From the NCBI GenBank assembly GCA_030618325.1, contig JAUXDP010000113.1, positions 1-9,722 of the forward strand: 9,722 bases of DNA. The letters are read 5' to 3'. This document shows positions 1 to 6,464 of the stretch, piece after piece; the stretch's first letter is position 1; the number at the start of each line of letters is the position of its first letter. Under the pieces are notes generated by a model, which was given only the letters and a program-made list of their open reading frames with translations, was not told the origin of the DNA and made no database searches. Made by a program: the position numbers and the translations under genes. This DNA comes from Methylococcaceae bacterium. Lineage in GTDB: Bacteria; Pseudomonadota; Gammaproteobacteria; Methylococcales; Methylomonadaceae.

Positions 1-84
1 GACATTTATCACTACTTGTTTGCTGCAGAAAGCATTGGCTTAACCGGCCAGGTCATAGACGCCCAGACATTTACCTTGGAATAA
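1..84 (+). CDS. C-terminal end of an unidentified protein (partial)
   Basis: Frame 1 is open from the first base to a TAA at 82-84. It gives 27 residues beginning DIYHYLFAAESIGLTG and ending in ..FTLE. The stop lies 7 bases before the sufT start, and the short stretch between them carries a purine-rich ribosome binding site. The two genes are therefore very probably cotranscribed. SufT genes often sit at the end of suf operons, so an Fe-S assembly gene is possible here. The visible tail does not match the ends of SufB, SufC, SufD, SufS, SufU or IscA that I know, and I cannot name it. Confidence 0.6.
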   Translation, partial: DIYHYLFAAESIGLTGQVIDAQTFTLE

Positions 85-91
85 GAGAATT

Positions 92-640
92 ATGGCTGAA
101 AGAGAAACGATAGTACTCACTAGAGATGTCAACGTAATCACTGTTCCTGATGGCAATCACGGCACCCTTAACGAGGGAGAAGAAGTTACCCTGCATCAAT
201 CTTTAGGCAATAACTTTACTGTTATCACCCCGTATGGCCATATGGTTCGCATTGATGGCGCAGATGCAGACGCTTTGGGTAAAGAGGAGCATCAACTACA
301 CACTCTTGTTGAAGAAGATGATGCAAAAGCGGTAGAAAAAAATTGCTGGGAAGTCATGAAAACCGTATATGACCCAGAAATTCCGGTCAATATCGTCGAT
401 TTAGGGTTGATATACGAATGCAATGTTGAACCCATCGAAGCAGGAAAAAATGCCGTCCATATTAAAATGACGCTCACCGCTCCTGGATGCGGCATGGGAC
501 CAATGATTCAGAGTGATGTTGAAAAATCCATTCGCGGCCTTGCCGGAGTCGATTCCGTTAATGTTGAAATAGTACTTGACCCGCCTTGGTCCAGAGAGAT
601 GATGTCGGAAGTTGCTCAAGTGCAACTGGGTCTATTTTAA
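92..640 (+). CDS. sufT: Fe-S cluster assembly protein SufT (DUF59/MIP18 family)
   Basis: The product has 182 residues, the normal length for the long SufT type. It has an N-terminal extension (about residues 1-75) typical of the proteobacterial 'putative Fe-S cluster assembly protein SufT', followed by a DUF59 domain (about 82-170). The domain shows the family signature YDPEIPVNIVDLGLIY at 93-108 and the TAPGCGMGP motif at 129-137, in which Cys133 is the conserved family cysteine. Members of this family help mature Fe-S proteins in the cytosol, acting as accessory or carrier factors alongside the SUF system; the exact biochemical step is not settled. The ATG at 92 follows AAGAGAA and lies 7 bases after the upstream stop, so an operon is likely. 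A GC-rich hairpin follows at 667-691. No internal damage is seen. Identity is confident from the motifs. Confidence 0.93.
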   Translation: MAERETIVLTRDVNVITVPDGNHGTLNEGEEVTLHQSLGNNFTVITPYGHMVRIDGADADALGKEEHQLHTLVEEDDAKAVEKNCWEVMKTVYDPEIPVNIVDLGLIYECNVEPIEAGKNAVHIKMTLTAPGCGMGPMIQSDVEKSIRGLAGVDSVNVEIVLDPPWSREMMSEVAQVQLGLF

Positions 641-666
641 CAGACGATAATTAGACACGAGAAACA

Positions 667-691
667 CAATCCCCCGAAGCACGGGGGATTG
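667..691. terminator. Perfect GC-rich hairpin after sufT, possible terminator
   Basis: A perfect 10-bp stem (CAATCCCCCG at 667-676, CGGGGGATTG at 682-691) closes a 5-base loop, 26 bases after the sufT stop. Its position between convergent genes fits transcription termination. No proper T-run follows on the + strand; on the minus strand only a short TGTTTCT follows. If it terminates, it may do so weakly or with Rho. Confidence 0.45.
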
Positions 692-712
692 CAGAAAAGA
701 TCCTGTTATTTA

Positions 713-870
713 GGCAACTGGAAATAAATAACCCACCCAGATTGCGCAGTATTTTTGTTTGTCTTTGGTCTTGTTGCGCAGGGCGCATAGCAGGCTATGC
801 AACCGAAGCAACAAGGGCAAAGGCGGACAAAAAGGCACACAGATGGGTGGGTTATTTGTTTCCAGTTGCC
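713..870. repeat. 158-bp imperfect palindrome, MITE-like or REP-like element
   Basis: The outer arms, 713-739 and 844-870, match as inverted repeats at 26 of 27 positions, beginning GGCAACTGGAAA. Homology continues through most of the interior: a weakly matching stretch of about 12 bases with a 2-base gap, then TTTTTG, then roughly 24 of 34 matches. It ends at a perfect centre of GCATAGC (785-791), AG, GCTATGC (794-800). The whole sequence would fold into a single cruciform or a long RNA hairpin. TTA stands immediately outside both ends (710-712 and 871-873), as a 3-bp target duplication would. No transposase is encoded. It separates the convergent sufT and 79-residue ORF, so it could also end transcription. 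A non-autonomous mobile element is the favoured reading, but copy number elsewhere in the genome is unknown. Confidence 0.75.
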
Positions 871-1110
871 TTAAGCCTCATGCAAAGAAAGTGCTGAGCG
901 TATGTCTTTGGTGAGATAACGCTTCAAACCGTTACCTAGTCTTTGCGCCAAAGCAGGCACGGCGTGTTCTTTATCTAAAAAAACTTCGGGTTCACGTCCC
1001 TCACGATAATTGGCCAGGGCTTTTCGGATGGCCGTACAGAGATAACACTCTGTACCTTCTGGGAGTGAAGTGTCTAAGATTCTCAACTTGCGAGGAGTGA
1101 TTTTATTCAT
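871..1110 (-). CDS. Small hypothetical protein with a CxxC pair
   Basis: The 79-residue product is soluble and basic towards its N-terminus (MNKITPRKLR). It has a Cys22-x-x-Cys25 pair in ECYLCTAIRKAL and no signal peptide or membrane segment. I do not recognise the family, and a single CxxC pair is not enough to claim a zinc site. Translation is plausible: the ATG is preceded by GGAGAGGGG (minus strand, 1121-1129), a good ribosome binding site. The reading frame has normal amino-acid composition. A possible promoter lies at 1350-1377, which would leave a leader of more than 200 bases containing a repeat-like segment. The stop codon TAA is the complement of the TTA that abuts the 158-bp palindrome, so the C-terminus may have been altered when that element arrived. 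It stands alone, with no partner gene. Confidence 0.6.
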   Translation of the reverse strand: MNKITPRKLRILDTSLPEGTECYLCTAIRKALANYREGREPEVFLDKEHAVPALAQRLGNGLKRYLTKDIRSALSLHEA

Positions 1111-1156
1111 GGTCTCTATCCCCTCTCCTTTTCGGAGTGTTGGTTAGTGTTTATTC

Positions 1157-1302
1157 AGAGCCTGTAATTTACTGCGCCACTATACAGATGGGATTAGGCA
1201 GTGCTCTTGGCATACTTCGTGTTTGCAAAACAGCATTCCCTCACAGAAACCAGGGACTTTTGCACTCTACACTTCGCCTTAAAACTATTCTGAACAGGTT
1301 CT
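1157..1302. mobile_element. Possible degraded insertion element or MITE with inverted ends
   Basis: AGAGCCTGT at 1157-1165 and ACAGGTTCT at 1294-1302 are inverted copies matching at 8 of 9 positions, about 146 bp apart. The enclosed DNA is non-coding, is less AT-rich than the flank at 1310-1400, and contains a short TCCCT/AGGGA hairpin. The ends resemble those of transposase-mobilised elements, but I cannot assign a family. No target duplication is visible, and the arms are short enough that chance is possible. Confidence 0.3.
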
Positions 1303-1349
1303 AAGCTCTCTTGATTATTTCAATTAATATCAAAAAAATTACGACTCTG

Positions 1350-1377
1350 ACGATATCAAAGTTGCAAAAAATGTCAA
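1350..1377 (-). promoter_or_regulatory. Candidate sigma-70 promoter for the small ORF
   Basis: On the minus strand a perfect -35 box TTGACA (1372-1377) is followed by a 16-base spacer and TATCGT (1350-1355), 4 of 6 matches to a -10 box. The setting is strongly AT-rich. It would give a leader of about 230 bases before the ATG at 1110. The prediction rests on sequence match only. Confidence 0.35.
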
Positions 1378-1500
1378 TATTTTTTTTATATTTATTACGA
1401 AATTGCCACAGCACGCAGTCCGCTTTTAGTTAATGTAAGCAACAACCGACGGACCTATTGATCCTTCGCCAAACGAGTTTGAACTTGCCGTAAAAGTCTC

Positions 1501-2535
1501 TTATTCTTCCAGCTTACTTAAACGCTTATCAATTGCTTTGATAGTCTTGAATAACTCTGGAAGTTTAGCCAATGCAGCCAATTCTCTCCAGGCTACCTTT
1601 TTATCTTTGGCCGGGCTGCCAAACACCTGAGTGCATTCTTTGACATCACCAGCAATCCCGGAACGCGCCATCACCACCGCATGATGGCCAATTTTAACGT
1701 GATCTGCCAAACCTGCACTTCCTGCCAATATCACATTATCTTCAATATTGCAGGAGCCAGAAATCCCAGTCTGCCCACAAATTATCACATTATTACCGAT
1801 AATATTATTGTGTCCAATCTGAACGAGATTATCGATTTTGCTGCCTTCACCGATAACGGTCTCACCAAAAGTCCCTCGGTCGATACAGGTATTGGCACCA
1901 ATCTCAACCTTGTTCTCAATAATGACATGCCCCACGTGAGGGACCTTAATATGCTTTTCATTCCGTTGCTTATAACCAAAGCCATCAGCACCTACTACAG
2001 TGCCCGCATGAATAATAACGTCATCACCAATCTGGGTATGGTCGTAAATAACAACATTGGGGTATATACGACAGTTTTTACCGATTCCAACATGATTACC
2101 AACATGAACACCACTTAAAATTTCAGTACCGTCTCCTACTTGGCTTTGTTCCCCAATACTTACAAATTCAGCAATATAAACGGATTCTGCGAGTGTAGCT
2201 GTCTCTGCAATCACTGTCCGCTCAGCAATTTGTGCAGGAAAGCTTTTAGCTGGATGTAAGGTGTTGACTGCTTTTATAAAACTGATTTCAGGATCTTTAC
2301 AGACCAATAAGGCCATCTCTGCCGGAGCATTGAGTTGAGCGTTGTCCTGACTTATGAAACAAGCACTTGCCTTGGTATTTTCAAGGAATTTGATAAATTT
2401 AGCATCATTAAGAATAGTCACCTGCTCCGCTTGAGCTGAACTAATATCTGCAGCCGAAATAATCGTCTTTTCACCATTCCCGCCGATAATTTCAGCATCA
2501 CATAATTGAGCTAATTCTTTTACAGTTAAAGTCAT
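1501..2535 (-). CDS. lpxD: UDP-3-O-(3-hydroxyacyl)glucosamine N-acyltransferase LpxD
   Basis: LpxD transfers a 3-hydroxyacyl chain from acyl carrier protein to UDP-3-O-acylglucosamine, an early cytoplasmic step of lipid A synthesis. The 344-residue length is normal for the family (341 in E. coli). An N-terminal uridine-binding domain (about 1-100) is followed by a left-handed beta-helix of hexapeptide repeats (about 105-300: IAERTVIAE.., VGIGKNCRI.., IGEGSKI..) and a C-terminal helix (about 314-344). The catalytic histidine is His242 in QIGHNN, matching His239 of the E. coli enzyme. GADGFGY at 182-188 is also characteristic. The ATG has AAGGGA about 10 bases upstream. The gene is not beside bamA, skp, fabZ or lpxA, its usual partners; it follows soxB by 101 bases on the same strand. 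It may be a second, stand-alone copy. Confidence 0.95.
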   Translation of the reverse strand: MTLTVKELAQLCDAEIIGGNGEKTIISAADISSAQAEQVTILNDAKFIKFLENTKASACFISQDNAQLNAPAEMALLVCKDPEISFIKAVNTLHPAKSFPAQIAERTVIAETATLAESVYIAEFVSIGEQSQVGDGTEILSGVHVGNHVGIGKNCRIYPNVVIYDHTQIGDDVIIHAGTVVGADGFGYKQRNEKHIKVPHVGHVIIENKVEIGANTCIDRGTFGETVIGEGSKIDNLVQIGHNNIIGNNVIICGQTGISGSCNIEDNVILAGSAGLADHVKIGHHAVVMARSGIAGDVKECTQVFGSPAKDKKVAWRELAALAKLPELFKTIKAIDKRLSKLEE

Positions 2536-2636
2536 TTCACGTTATTCCCTTGGTTCATTTATGAGCGAGCTTATTCAATTAAATTATACTTCACACTACT
2601 ATTATGGACTTTATAGCACTGGGACGTAAAAAAACT

Positions 2637-4343
2637 CTATCCCCGCAACAATACTTTCGGCTGATTTATCTTCTCCAATTTGATGACCTTTTTATCTTTT
2701 AGATACTCAGCAATTACTTCCCAAACTGGTTTACCGGTAGCTGGTACCCCTACAGATGCCCAACTGGAAATTTTATAGTCTTTAGTACTGTCAATTATAT
2801 CTCCATTTGCCAGTCTCATTACCGAAATTCTAAACCCAATCTTAGCTTCTGGTCTACAGGTAAAACTCATTCCCCCTACTCTAACCATATCGCCTCCTTG
2901 TCGAAAATAAGGATCTTTATTAAACAAATTATCACACACATCTTCCAGAATATTTTTTAATTCTCCTCCGGAAATATTGCGCACATAAGTCTCAGGATAA
3001 GTAATCGCAGTTTGCGCCATAACATCTTCCATAGTAATAGTGTTCCCTGGCAGCAGCGTTGGTCCCCATCTAAATCCCGGTGACAAGGTAATCTGAACAT
3101 CGTTCACCTTCCTCAAAGCATCAAGGACCACCTGATCAAAACTGCCATAAAAATTATCTCGACGAAATAATAGCTCTTCTGTAGTCGCTAAGGGTTGCTG
3201 CAGTTTTGTTAATAAAGGTTGCCTGATTGCATGGATCAAATGCTGCATATTTTCATCAGGTTCAATCAAGTTAGAAAAGACAGGCACCAATCGGTAGCTA
3301 AAATCAACAACCCGCCCCGGTTTTACATCCAGATCAAGTACCCCAAGGAATTTACCGTGGCTGCCAGCATTGGTCACAATGGTTTTGCCCGAGCCATTAC
3401 TGATGATTATAGGTTTTGGTATAGCATCATGGGTATGTCCGCCTAAAATCGCATCTATCCCGGTAATTCGTGATGCTAACTTTAGATCCACATCCATACC
3501 ATTATGTGATAACAGAATTACTGCATCAGCCTTTTTTTCCTGCCGGATTTCATTAACTATGTCTTGAAGATTCCGCTCTTCAATACCAAACCGCCAATGA
3601 GGTGTAAAACGCCTAGGATGAGCAATTGGGGTATAGGGAAATGCCTGGCCAATAATAGCTATTCGTGCATGTTTTAAGGTTTTGATGGTATAGGGTTTAA
3701 AGACATCACCGTGATCTATATTAGATTCAAACTGTGCTTCTTCGGTCAAGGCAATATTTTGGGCGACAAATTCTCCTTTAAACCCTCGTAAATTTTTCTT
3801 TACCTGATTTTCACCGTAAGTGAACTCCCAGTGCCCGGTCATAACATCCGTACCTAACCGATTACTTGCCTCCACCATATCCTGACCTTTGCTCAACAGA
3901 GCAGTTGCAGAACCTTGCCAACTGTCACCCCCATCTAGCAACAATGTATTGTCCTTACCACGTTCCTCCCTAATATGGTTAATCATCGTTGCCAAATAGG
4001 CAAAGCCACCCATTTTCCCAAACTCAGCAGTAGCTTGAGTAAAGTTTAAATGAGTAAACGCATAAGCTTGTTTGCTGTTGGCTTTAACACCAAAAAATTT
4101 CAGAAATTCCTGACCTGAAATATGAGGGGGCAAATTATATTCTTGACCCACACCTACATTACTACTTGGCTCTCTATAATAAACGGGTAAAAGTTGGGCG
4201 TGACAGTCGGTATAGTGCAACAGCGTCACATTACCGAATTTGGGGTTCTGATAATACTCTCTTGGCAGCGAGGAAAAAGCAGGCAATCGTTCTGGAAACA
4301 GTCCCAATAATGCCAGAGATTGTAGAAATTGGCGTCGCTGCAA
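2637..4343 (-). CDS. soxB: SoxB, thiosulfohydrolase of the Sox pathway (orphan copy)
   Basis: SoxB is a periplasmic di-manganese enzyme that hydrolyses sulfate off the sulfur chain carried by SoxYZ during thiosulfate oxidation. The 568-residue product begins MQRRQFLQSLALLGLF, a twin-arginine (Tat) export signal. The metallophosphatase-type domain has TDCHAQL (45-51), GGDS (138-141), TGHWEFTYG (169-177), SHNGMD (279-284) and GGHTHD (301-306). TGHWEF replaces the GNHEFD of 5'-nucleotidases and is diagnostic of SoxB, as are SPGFRWG (421-427) and DMVRVGG (485-491). The C-terminal 5'-nucleotidase-like domain covers about 380-560. The start is TTG: an in-frame TGA lies four codons upstream, and GAGG sits 7 bases before it. 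No soxA, C, D, X, Y or Z gene is in the window. A 5'-nucleotidase is the fallback assignment but fits the motifs less well. Confidence 0.92.
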   Translation of the reverse strand: MQRRQFLQSLALLGLFPERLPAFSSLPREYYQNPKFGNVTLLHYTDCHAQLLPVYYREPSSNVGVGQEYNLPPHISGQEFLKFFGVKANSKQAYAFTHLNFTQATAEFGKMGGFAYLATMINHIREERGKDNTLLLDGGDSWQGSATALLSKGQDMVEASNRLGTDVMTGHWEFTYGENQVKKNLRGFKGEFVAQNIALTEEAQFESNIDHGDVFKPYTIKTLKHARIAIIGQAFPYTPIAHPRRFTPHWRFGIEERNLQDIVNEIRQEKKADAVILLSHNGMDVDLKLASRITGIDAILGGHTHDAIPKPIIISNGSGKTIVTNAGSHGKFLGVLDLDVKPGRVVDFSYRLVPVFSNLIEPDENMQHLIHAIRQPLLTKLQQPLATTEELLFRRDNFYGSFDQVVLDALRKVNDVQITLSPGFRWGPTLLPGNTITMEDVMAQTAITYPETYVRNISGGELKNILEDVCDNLFNKDPYFRQGGDMVRVGGMSFTCRPEAKIGFRISVMRLANGDIIDSTKDYKISSWASVGVPATGKPVWEVIAEYLKDKKVIKLEKINQPKVLLRG

Positions 4344-4345
4344 AA

Positions 4346-4453
4346 TTATTCCTCAGGGAGAGGAATTCCGGCATCCGTTACCTGCAACTGTAACACCTGT
4401 ATTAATATTATTTTTTGCTTCATTCTCACCACACAATCCCGATCTCCGCCCAT
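4346..4453 (-). CDS. Possible 35-residue leader ORF before soxB
   Basis: An open frame starts at ATG 4453-4451 (or at an internal ATG, 4423-4421, giving 25 residues: MKQKIILIQVLQLQV...) and ends in TAA at 4348-4346, two bases before the soxB TTG. The soxB ribosome binding site GAGG lies inside its last codons, an arrangement that would allow translational coupling. The ribosome binding sites of the small frame itself are weak, and nothing identifies the peptide. It may be a chance open frame. Confidence 0.2.
   Translation of the reverse strand: MGGDRDCVVRMKQKIILIQVLQLQVTDAGIPLPEE
4351..4354 (-). promoter_or_regulatory. Ribosome binding site fixing the TTG start of soxB
   Basis: The minus strand reads GAGG at 4354-4351, then 7 bases, then TTG at 4343-4341. 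In frame, TGA occurs four codons before the TTG, so no upstream ATG can be used. The nearest ATG (4374-4372) is out of frame. This is why the rarer TTG start is chosen. Confidence 0.7.
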
Positions 4454-4666
4454 CTTTCTTGATTTTAACGTAATTTTCTAGATGGTGGAAATGGATTGAA
4501 GTCTAGAAGCTAACACAATGTAAAACTAAGATCTGAACAGAAAAATTAATTTGTAGTTTAGATTTCAACTGATACAAAGATAAAAGCTAAAGGTCATTAT
4601 ATTTTTTGCCTCAATACAGCAAGAAGAACGCCAGTGATACAGCTTTGGTTAGTTTTTATATATACT

Positions 4667-6397
4667 TCAGTCTGCCATGCGAAATAATAATATTGCAATA
4701 ATCATTGCCAGGATAACAGAAATACCTTTCCAAAAAACTACAGGATCACGCTCCAGCAGGGGCGGTCGGGTTTTATTCAGAAATGCTTTGCTTGGATGAC
4801 GCAGGTCAAATAGAAACTCGGATAGTTCCTCATAACGCTTGTACGGATCTGGGTGTACTGCTTTTCTAAGGGCTCCATCAATCCAGGCTGGGATTTTACG
4901 ATCATCATCAGGCAAAGGATTGTATTTTAATTTATTTTGAGCGGCTTTTGTTTTGGCTTTTGCTGCCTGAGCGCCATAAGGTAATTTTCCGGTCAGCATT
5001 TGATAAGTAATAATACCCAAAGAAAAAAGATCCGAGTTGGTTGTACCCGTTCCCCCCAATAAATATTCTGGTGCAGTATATTGCGCTGTACCCAATAAAT
5101 TAATTCGCTCAATAGGAGAGGTAATTTCCTCAATACCTGCTACTTTTGTCGAACCGAAGTCAATGATTTTCACCGTGCCTGAGCTATCAATCATAATGTT
5201 TTCTGGCCTCAAGTCTTGATGTAGCATTTCCAATCGGTGAAAAACACTTAATCCTTTGGCAATTTGCTCAATGATTCCTCGCACTGTTTCTAAGTCTGGT
5301 TTCGGGTTATCAGTCATCCACTGGGTTAAGGTCTGCCCATCAATAAATTCTGTAATGATATATAAATGGTTACGCTGCCTAGTCTGCGCACATGGTTTTA
5401 GCACATGTGCACTATTGATACGCCGAGCGATCCATTCTTCCATCAGAAATCTTTCCAGATAAGCGGGGTCATCTCGAAGATCAATCGACGGTGTTTTCAT
5501 GATGACCTGCGTATCAGTTTCACCATCGACAACTAAATAAACATGACTACGACTGCTGGCATGTATCTCCCTGATAATTCTGTAACCATCAAAATCCATT
5601 CTCGCATCTAATATCGGTGGAAATGGTAGCTCGGTTAACTGTTGATAAATATCATTAACGTCTTGGTTAGGAAGCTCGTCTATCCTGACTACCTGAGCAG
5701 TGAGATTATCTGTACTCCCCTGCTCAAACGCTTTATCCGCGATAATTTTCATAGCTGCATTCAAATCATCACTATGCTCATTAATAGTATTGAGCATAAA
5801 GCTAGAATTCACAGACTCATAGATTCCGTCTGTCACAAATAAGAAAACATCCCCCCAATCCACTTGTAGCGCTTCATAATCAATTTCAAGTTGAGAATTG
5901 ATTCCCATCGCTCGGCTAAGATAGCTTTTTTCCTGCGAAACCCAAAACCGATGATCCTCGGTCAATTGCTCCAGAGTATTATCACGCAATCGGTAGACCC
6001 GTGTATCTCCCAAATGAAAAATATGCGCCGTCGTAGACTTGATAATCATGGCGCTTAATGTACACACATAACCTCTGTCTTTATCGTAACGGTCTTGACT
6101 TTGTTGAGTCTGTGAATATAACCAGGAGTTGGTTGCAGTTAAAACCCGCTGTGCCGATTTCTGCACTGACCAGGTTTCTGATGTACAAAAATAATCTTCT
6201 AGAAAACCTGTCACAGTCGCTTCGCTAGCAACTTGACTTACATTGCTACTACTGATCCCATCAGCCAAAGCAATGGCGATTCCTTTTGACGTCAACTGCG
6301 GCTCTTCAGGTACATAGATACCGTGAAAATCCTGATTGATTTCCTTACGACCTTTGTCGGAATATTGCCCAATTGATACTTTTAATTGACTGGACAT
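4667..6397 (-). CDS. Bifunctional PP2C-type phosphatase and Ser/Thr kinase, membrane-anchored
   Basis: This 576-residue fusion has three parts. Residues 1-240 are a PP2C phosphatase with the metal-site motifs NQD (21-23), ADG (45-47), GDTR (130-133), TDG (189-191) and GSTDN (227-231). Residues 270-535 are a Hanks-type kinase with Lys301 in VIMK, the catalytic loop HQDLRPEN (393-400), DFG (413-415), GTAQYTAPE (436-444) and SDLFSLG (455-461). Residues 553-572 form one membrane helix, followed by only a few residues, so both domains face the cytoplasm. The kinase glycine loop is degenerate (HASSRSHVYL, 279-288), lacking the usual GxGxxG. The catalytic Lys, Asp and DFG remain, so activity is still likely. 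In many proteobacteria this fusion sits with nitrate/nitrite assimilation genes; here it follows a nitrite-family channel gene by 67 bases. Its substrates are unknown. The start lacks a strong ribosome binding site. Confidence 0.92.
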   Translation of the reverse strand: MSSQLKVSIGQYSDKGRKEINQDFHGIYVPEEPQLTSKGIAIALADGISSSNVSQVASEATVTGFLEDYFCTSETWSVQKSAQRVLTATNSWLYSQTQQSQDRYDKDRGYVCTLSAMIIKSTTAHIFHLGDTRVYRLRDNTLEQLTEDHRFWVSQEKSYLSRAMGINSQLEIDYEALQVDWGDVFLFVTDGIYESVNSSFMLNTINEHSDDLNAAMKIIADKAFEQGSTDNLTAQVVRIDELPNQDVNDIYQQLTELPFPPILDARMDFDGYRIIREIHASSRSHVYLVVDGETDTQVIMKTPSIDLRDDPAYLERFLMEEWIARRINSAHVLKPCAQTRQRNHLYIITEFIDGQTLTQWMTDNPKPDLETVRGIIEQIAKGLSVFHRLEMLHQDLRPENIMIDSSGTVKIIDFGSTKVAGIEEITSPIERINLLGTAQYTAPEYLLGGTGTTNSDLFSLGIITYQMLTGKLPYGAQAAKAKTKAAQNKLKYNPLPDDDRKIPAWIDGALRKAVHPDPYKRYEELSEFLFDLRHPSKAFLNKTRPPLLERDPVVFWKGISVILAMIIAILLFRMAD

Positions 6398-6418
6398 TTT
6401 GGACTTATAGAGCCTAGA

Positions 6419-6446
6419 AAGCCTCAGCCGGTTGTAGCTGAGGCTT
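6419..6446 (-). terminator. Hairpin between channel and kinase genes, terminator or attenuator
   Basis: A perfect 10-bp stem (AAGCCTCAGC at 6419-6428, GCTGAGGCTT at 6437-6446) with an 8-base loop lies 18 bases after the channel gene stop and 21 bases before the kinase start. In the direction of transcription it is followed by only TTTCTAGG, a poor T-run. It probably ends part of the transcripts or stabilises the 3' end of the channel message, with some read-through into the kinase gene. Confidence 0.55.
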
Positions 6447-6464
6447 AGCTTATTATGTTCGGAA

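Larger units (their letters stand above)
1111..1500. other. Intergenic region between the small ORF and lpxD
   Basis: No gene is seen in these 390 bases on either strand. The part nearest the small ORF holds a segment with inverted ends (about 1157-1302). The middle (1310-1400) is very AT-rich and contains a promoter-like pair. The part next to lpxD (1400-1500) shows no clear hairpin with a T-run, so I cannot place the lpxD terminator. Confidence 0.5.
4344..4666. other. Intergenic region between the kinase gene and soxB
   Basis: These 323 bases are AT-rich and should contain the soxB promoter and the end of the kinase transcript. The only structures I can point to are a 7-bp inverted pair (TTCTAGA 4476-4482, TCTAGAA 4502-4508, 19-base loop) and the small open frame next to soxB. 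I find no convincing -35/-10 pair and no hairpin with a T-run. Confidence 0.4.

Noticed and set aside
401..625. Antisense open frames within sufT
   Set aside because: The sense frame carries clear conserved SufT motifs; the antisense products have no support and no ribosome binding site of note.
1681..2118. 145-residue open frame on the + strand inside lpxD
   Set aside because: It is a shadow of the hexapeptide-repeat coding sequence on the other strand, with Asn/Thr/Ile-rich composition and no recognisable domain.
2536..2636. A terminator or promoter between soxB and lpxD
   Set aside because: No hairpin with a T-run and no convincing -35/-10 pair could be seen; read-through from soxB remains possible.
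4372..4374. ATG upstream of soxB as an alternative start
   Set aside because: It is out of frame with soxB (31 bases before the TTG), and an in-frame TGA lies between them.
4476..4508. TTCTAGA/TCTAGAA inverted pair as a terminator or operator
   Set aside because: A 7-bp stem with a 19-base loop and no T-run is too weak to call.
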